This document shows, in pieces, positions 6,362 to 8,670 of a stretch of 8,670 nucleotides of DNA (position 1 is the first letter of the stretch; every line of letters starts with the position of its first letter). The DNA is taken from NCBI GenBank assembly GCA_025357355.1, contig JANXPK010000703.1, forward strand, positions 1 to 8,670. The letters run 5' to 3'. A program made the position numbers and the translations under genes. Under the pieces are notes generated by a model. It did not search any database. It saw only the letters and a list, made by a program, of their open reading frames with translations, and was not told the origin of the DNA. The DNA comes from Rhodobacterales bacterium (GTDB lineage Bacteria > Pseudomonadota > Alphaproteobacteria > Rhodobacterales > Rhodobacteraceae).

Positions 6362-7555
6362 TCAATTCCGGCCCAAAGCCTGCGCCAGATCGTCGATCAG
6401 ATCGTCGACATCCTCCAGCCCGATCGACAGCCGGATCAGACCCGGCGTGATCCCCAAGGCGTCTTTCTGGTCCTGTGGCAAGCGCTGATGGGTGGTTGTG
6501 GCCGGATGGGTCGCGATGGTCTTGGCATCACCCAGGTTGTTGGAAATCTTGGCAATCTGCAACGCATTGCAGAAGGCGAACGCCGCCACCTTGCCGCCCA
6601 CCACCTCGAACGTCACCAGAGTGCCGCCATTGCCCATCTGCGCCATCGCCAGCGCATGCTGCGGATGCGACGCAAGACCCGGATAGATCACGCGGCCCAC
6701 CTGCGGCCAATCGGCCAACGTCTCGGCAATCTTTTGCGCAGCGGCCGCCGACGCCCGCACCCGGAGGTCCAGCGTCGCCATGCCGTTCAGCATGATCCAG
6801 GCGGTGAACGGGCTCATAGACCCGCCGGTGTGCTTCATGTAGGGTTCCAGCGTCTTGCGGATGAACTCGCGGCTGGCGCAAACCACCCCGCCCAGCGCCC
6901 GGCCCTGACCGTCGATATGCTTGGTGGTCGAATAGACCACGACATCGGCCCCCTGCTCGACCGCGCGCGAAAAGATCGGCGTGGCAAAGACGTTGTCGGC
7001 GATGACCAGCGCCCCGGCCTGGTGGGCAATCTCGGCCACACCACCGATATCGACCAGTTCCAGCGTCGGGTTCGACATGCTCTCGAAGAACACCGCCTTG
7101 GTTCCCGGCGTCACGGCGGCCCGCCACTGCGCAAGATCGGCACCATCGACAAAGGTCACCTTGACGCCAAAGCGTTGCAAGACCTCTTCCATCACGTAAA
7201 GACACGACCCGAACAGGGCGCGGGCCGAGACGACGTGATCGCCGGCCCGCAACATCGCCATCAGCGCGCCCGAAACCGCCGCCATGCCGCTTGCCGTCGC
7301 GAAAGCATCCTCGGTCCCCTCCAGCGCCGCAATCCGCTCTTCGAACATCCGTGTGGTGGGGTTGCCGTAGCGGGCATAGATGAACTCGTCCTCACCGGCC
7401 TTGATGAACCGCTGCTCGGCGCTTTCGGCATCGGGATAGACAAAGCCCTGGGTCAGAAAGATCGCCTCGGCCATCTCGCCATATTGGCTGCGGCGGCTGC
7501 CCTCATGTACCAGCTTGGTGCGCGTCTTCCACTCTTTCGTGCCCGATTTCGCCAT
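6362..7555 (-). CDS. metZ: O-succinylhomoserine sulfhydrylase
   Basis: MetZ is a cytoplasmic PLP enzyme that joins O-succinylhomoserine with sulfide to give homocysteine and succinate, the direct sulfhydrylation route to methionine. The 397 residues are typical for the Cys/Met-metabolism PLP family. Numbering from ATG 7555: YARYGNPT (60-67) contributes phosphate binding from the partner subunit. TASGMAA (87-93) and IADNVFATP (185-193, with the Asp facing the pyridine nitrogen) are present, and the Schiff-base lysine is K212 in YSTTKHIDGQGR. LGDAKTIATHPATTTHQRL (341-359) is the C-terminal block typical of MetZ rather than cystathionine gamma-synthase. An in-frame TTG at 7567 was rejected because it overlaps the GGGGA ribosome binding site, which lies 5 nt before the ATG. 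The SAM-II riboswitch and terminator just upstream support a methionine-pathway role. O-acetylhomoserine as substrate cannot be excluded from sequence alone. Confidence 0.95.
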   Translation of the reverse strand: MAKSGTKEWKTRTKLVHEGSRRSQYGEMAEAIFLTQGFVYPDAESAEQRFIKAGEDEFIYARYGNPTTRMFEERIAALEGTEDAFATASGMAAVSGALMAMLRAGDHVVSARALFGSCLYVMEEVLQRFGVKVTFVDGADLAQWRAAVTPGTKAVFFESMSNPTLELVDIGGVAEIAHQAGALVIADNVFATPIFSRAVEQGADVVVYSTTKHIDGQGRALGGVVCASREFIRKTLEPYMKHTGGSMSPFTAWIMLNGMATLDLRVRASAAAAQKIAETLADWPQVGRVIYPGLASHPQHALAMAQMGNGGTLVTFEVVGGKVAAFAFCNALQIAKISNNLGDAKTIATHPATTTHQRLPQDQKDALGITPGLIRLSIGLEDVDDLIDDLAQALGRN

Positions 7556-7569
7556 CGCCGTCCCCAAAC

Positions 7570-7599
7570 AAAAAACCCCGCAACCAAAAGGTTCCGGGG
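7570..7599 (-). terminator. Intrinsic terminator in the metZ leader (attenuator)
   Basis: On the minus strand CCCCGGAACC (7599-7590) pairs with GGTTGCGGGG (7585-7576) through a TTTT loop. Nine of ten positions pair, with one G-G mismatch. Six T residues (7575-7570) follow at once. This is a textbook rho-independent terminator. It lies between the SAM-II aptamer and the metZ ribosome binding site and leaves the GGGGA free, so control should act on transcription rather than on ribosome access. On the plus strand no T-run follows, so the orientation is clear. Confidence 0.88.
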
Positions 7600-7609
7600 C
7601 GCAGCCCTG

Positions 7610-7663
7610 ACCCTTTTAGCGGTTTATTTAACGTGGCCCGCAATCCGGTTACAAAGCGCCACA
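7610..7663 (-). ncRNA. SAM-II riboswitch aptamer controlling metZ
   Basis: Read on the minus strand this stretch aligns almost base for base with the SAM-II (metA-motif) aptamer. P1 is GTGGC (7662-7658) with GCCAC (7637-7633). The loop carries the conserved TAACCGGATTGC (7651-7640), followed by the A/T-rich TTAAATAAA and then the hallmark GCTAAAAGGG (7620-7611). Pseudoknot pairings are visible: GCGG (7641-7638) with CCGC (7622-7619), and ACC (7649-7647) with GGT (7612-7610). SAM-II is known mainly from alphaproteobacteria, upstream of methionine genes. Here it sits 55 nt before metZ with an intrinsic terminator between, so high SAM is expected to lower metZ expression. The ligand is assigned from family knowledge, not shown here. 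Confidence 0.93.
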
Positions 7664-7669
7664 GCCCAA

Positions 7670-7698
7670 GGGTTAGCCGCCCCGAAATGAAAGGTCAA
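7670..7698 (-). promoter_or_regulatory. Candidate promoter of the metZ leader
   Basis: TTGACC (7698-7693) and TAACCC (7675-7670) on the minus strand are 17 bp apart. The -10 box is weak beyond its TA, but the predicted start, near 7663, falls exactly at the first paired base of the SAM-II aptamer. That is where a leader this compact would be expected to begin. Confidence 0.5.
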
Positions 7699-7803
7699 CG
7701 GCCATTTGAGCCGACCGTGCCCCGAAAGTCCGGCCGCAAGCTTGACACTCGCACGATGCCCCGCCCTCCGCTATGCTTGGCGCGAAATGAATGGAGATGC
7801 GCC

Positions 7804-8526
7804 GTGGCCAACCCAACGCCGTTCGCGGATCTGGCCGCCACGCCAGAGCAAGCCTTGTTTCAGACCAACTGGCAGATCTATCACAAGATCGTGGCTGGCA
7901 ACCATTTGTTCCACCGCGAGGCCTATGCCACTCTGGCCCAAGTCCTGAAAACCCGTGCTCCGCAGCCGTTCCGCTTTCTCGACATCGCCTGTGGCGATGG
8001 CAGCGCCAGCCTGACCGCCCTGCAAGGCCAGGCCATCTCCAGCTACTGCGGCATGGACCTGTCCCGCCCTGCCCTCGCCATGGCCGCCCAAGCGGTGCAG
8101 GACCTCGATTGCCCGACCGAACTCATCGAAGGCGACTTCACCCTTCTCCTGGCACAGCGCCGCGAACCCGCCGACGTCGCCTGGATCGGCCTGTCCCTGC
8201 ATCATCTGTTGACGCCCGCCAAACGCCGCGCCATCCGCGCCATCCGCAAACTGGTGCCGCAAGACGGTCTTTTCATGATCTACGAATTCGCCCGCCAAGA
8301 AGGAGAAGATCGCGACGCCTGGCTCCGCCGCTGGTCCGACCAGCGCCGTGGCTGGACCGAATTCAGCCCCGAAGAACACACTGCCGTCGCCGAGCATTTC
8401 GCCACCGCAGATTTTCCCGAAACCGCCGCCACCTGGCAGGCACTGGGCCGCGATGCCGGATTTGCCACGATGGCGGTGCCTTACACCAGCCCCTCCGATC
8501 TCTTGCGCCTGTACTGCTTCAGTTGA
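7804..8526 (+). CDS. Class I SAM-dependent methyltransferase, substrate unknown
   Basis: A 240-residue soluble protein with a Rossmann-type methyltransferase core. Numbered from GTG 7804, motif I is FLDIACGDGSAS (58-69), the acidic end of strand 2 is YCGMDLSRPA (81-90), the third motif is LIEGDFT (107-113) and strand 4 is WIGLSLHHLL (127-136), followed by GLFMIYEFAR (155-164). The N-terminal helix region (ALFQTNWQIYHKIVAGNHLFHREAY) and the ends do not tell me the substrate; the core is of the generic Methyltransf_25/12 kind. The open frame starts at 7633, but that extension is basic, low-complexity sequence overlapping the metZ leader. GTG at 7804 has a GGAG ribosome binding site (7793-7796) 7 nt upstream. 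It is divergent from metZ and shares a 248-bp regulatory region with it. No strong promoter is evident for this gene. Confidence 0.88.
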   Translation: MANPTPFADLAATPEQALFQTNWQIYHKIVAGNHLFHREAYATLAQVLKTRAPQPFRFLDIACGDGSASLTALQGQAISSYCGMDLSRPALAMAAQAVQDLDCPTELIEGDFTLLLAQRREPADVAWIGLSLHHLLTPAKRRAIRAIRKLVPQDGLFMIYEFARQEGEDRDAWLRRWSDQRRGWTEFSPEEHTAVAEHFATADFPETAATWQALGRDAGFATMAVPYTSPSDLLRLYCFS

Positions 8527-8550
8527 CAGCCCGCTGCCGTGCCCCAGCTT

Positions 8551-8575
8551 GACCGACCCGGTCCTTCATCTTTTC
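8551..8575 (+). terminator. Weak intrinsic terminator after the methyltransferase gene
   Basis: GACCG (8551-8555) and CGGTC (8559-8563) form a 5-bp stem with a 3-nt loop, followed by the pyrimidine-rich CTTCATCTTTTCTT. Position, 25 nt after the stop codon, and orientation fit a terminator. The short stem and interrupted T-tract make it weak. Confidence 0.4.
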
Positions 8576-8578
8576 TTG

Positions 8579-8613
8579 GATCGCGATCAATCCTGATGGA
8601 ACCATCATGATGG
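8579..8613. repeat. Cluster of palindromes upstream of the gene starting at 8664
   Basis: GATCGCGATC (8579-8588) is a perfect 10-bp palindrome. Six bases on, three alternating half-sites follow: TGATGG (8594-8599), CCATCA (8602-8607) and TGATGG (8608-8613). The last two make the perfect 12-bp palindrome CCATCATGATGG. The cluster lies 50-85 bp before the next start codon, where an operator could sit. I do not recognise a known regulator's site. Confidence 0.5.
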
Positions 8614-8663
8614 CCGCTTGGTCTGTACGGCCGCCCTCGCCACCCGTCCCGGAGGACCGTCTT

Positions 8664-8670
8664 ATGAAGG
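8664..8670 (+). CDS. Start of a further gene, cut by the window edge
   Basis: ATGAAG at 8664 follows a strong GGAGG ribosome binding site (8651-8655) at 8-nt spacing. Only Met-Lys is visible, so no product can be named. The gene is co-directional with the methyltransferase but separated from it by 137 bp containing a weak terminator and palindromes, so it is probably its own unit. Confidence 0.55.

Noticed and set aside
6212..7690. 492-codon plus-strand open frame opposite metZ and its leader
   Set aside because: It is longer than metZ itself, but it runs antisense through MetZ, the terminator and the SAM-II aptamer, and reads as Arg/His-rich shadow with no family similarity.
7742..7777. TTGACA plus TATGCT as promoter of the methyltransferase gene
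   Set aside because: The 24-bp spacer is too long for a sigma70 promoter. Each box may belong to another promoter, but no partner is visible.
7633..7803. N-terminal extension of the methyltransferase to ATG 7633
   Set aside because: It crosses the metZ promoter and aptamer, is basic and non-conserved in character, and the GTG at 7804 has a proper GGAG site.

Overview
The window looks like a chromosomal housekeeping segment from a high-GC alphaproteobacterium, most likely of the order Rhodobacterales. The grounds are the GlyQ/GlyS sequence style, a long-form FolE2, a MetZ gene behind a SAM-II riboswitch (a class known mainly from alphaproteobacteria), and an AAATATCCC-type intergenic terminator element. 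There are no phage genes, insertion sequences, CRISPR arrays, tRNAs or rRNAs, and nothing points to recent transfer.

Layout. (1) About 1-3117, minus strand: a tight unit read glyQ -> FkbM-family methyltransferase -> small membrane-anchored protein -> glyS (3' part off the window). It joins the two subunits of tetrameric glycyl-tRNA synthetase, with two unrelated small genes between them. Junctions are a 4-nt GTGA overlap, a 10-nt gap and a 1-nt gap, so co-transcription is near certain. A promoter candidate lies just upstream of glyQ. (2) 3299-5047, plus strand, divergent from glyQ: an exported protein with a SPOR-like N-terminal region, a peptidoglycan-binding domain and a trypsin-fold C-terminal domain whose three catalytic positions all appear replaced. 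A GC-rich hairpin at 5093-5115 separates it from the convergent folE2. (3) 5131-6219, minus: folE2 (type IB GTP cyclohydrolase) with a good sigma70-type promoter of its own. (4) 6362-7555, minus: metZ (O-succinylhomoserine sulfhydrylase). Its leader carries, in order, a -35/-10 pair, a SAM-II aptamer, an intrinsic terminator and the ribosome binding site. (5) 7804-8526, plus, divergent from metZ: a class I SAM-dependent methyltransferase of unknown substrate, followed by a weak terminator, a palindrome cluster and the first codons of another gene at 8664.

The clearest regulatory system is the metZ leader. SAM, the end product made from methionine, should bind the aptamer and favour the terminator that ends just before the metZ start codon. 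The arrangement implies transcription attenuation, and a specific anti-terminator pairing can be proposed. The next most interesting item is the apparent pseudoprotease. No wholly new system was found. The long open frames antisense to glyS, folE2, metZ and the pseudoprotease gene look like GC-driven shadows.
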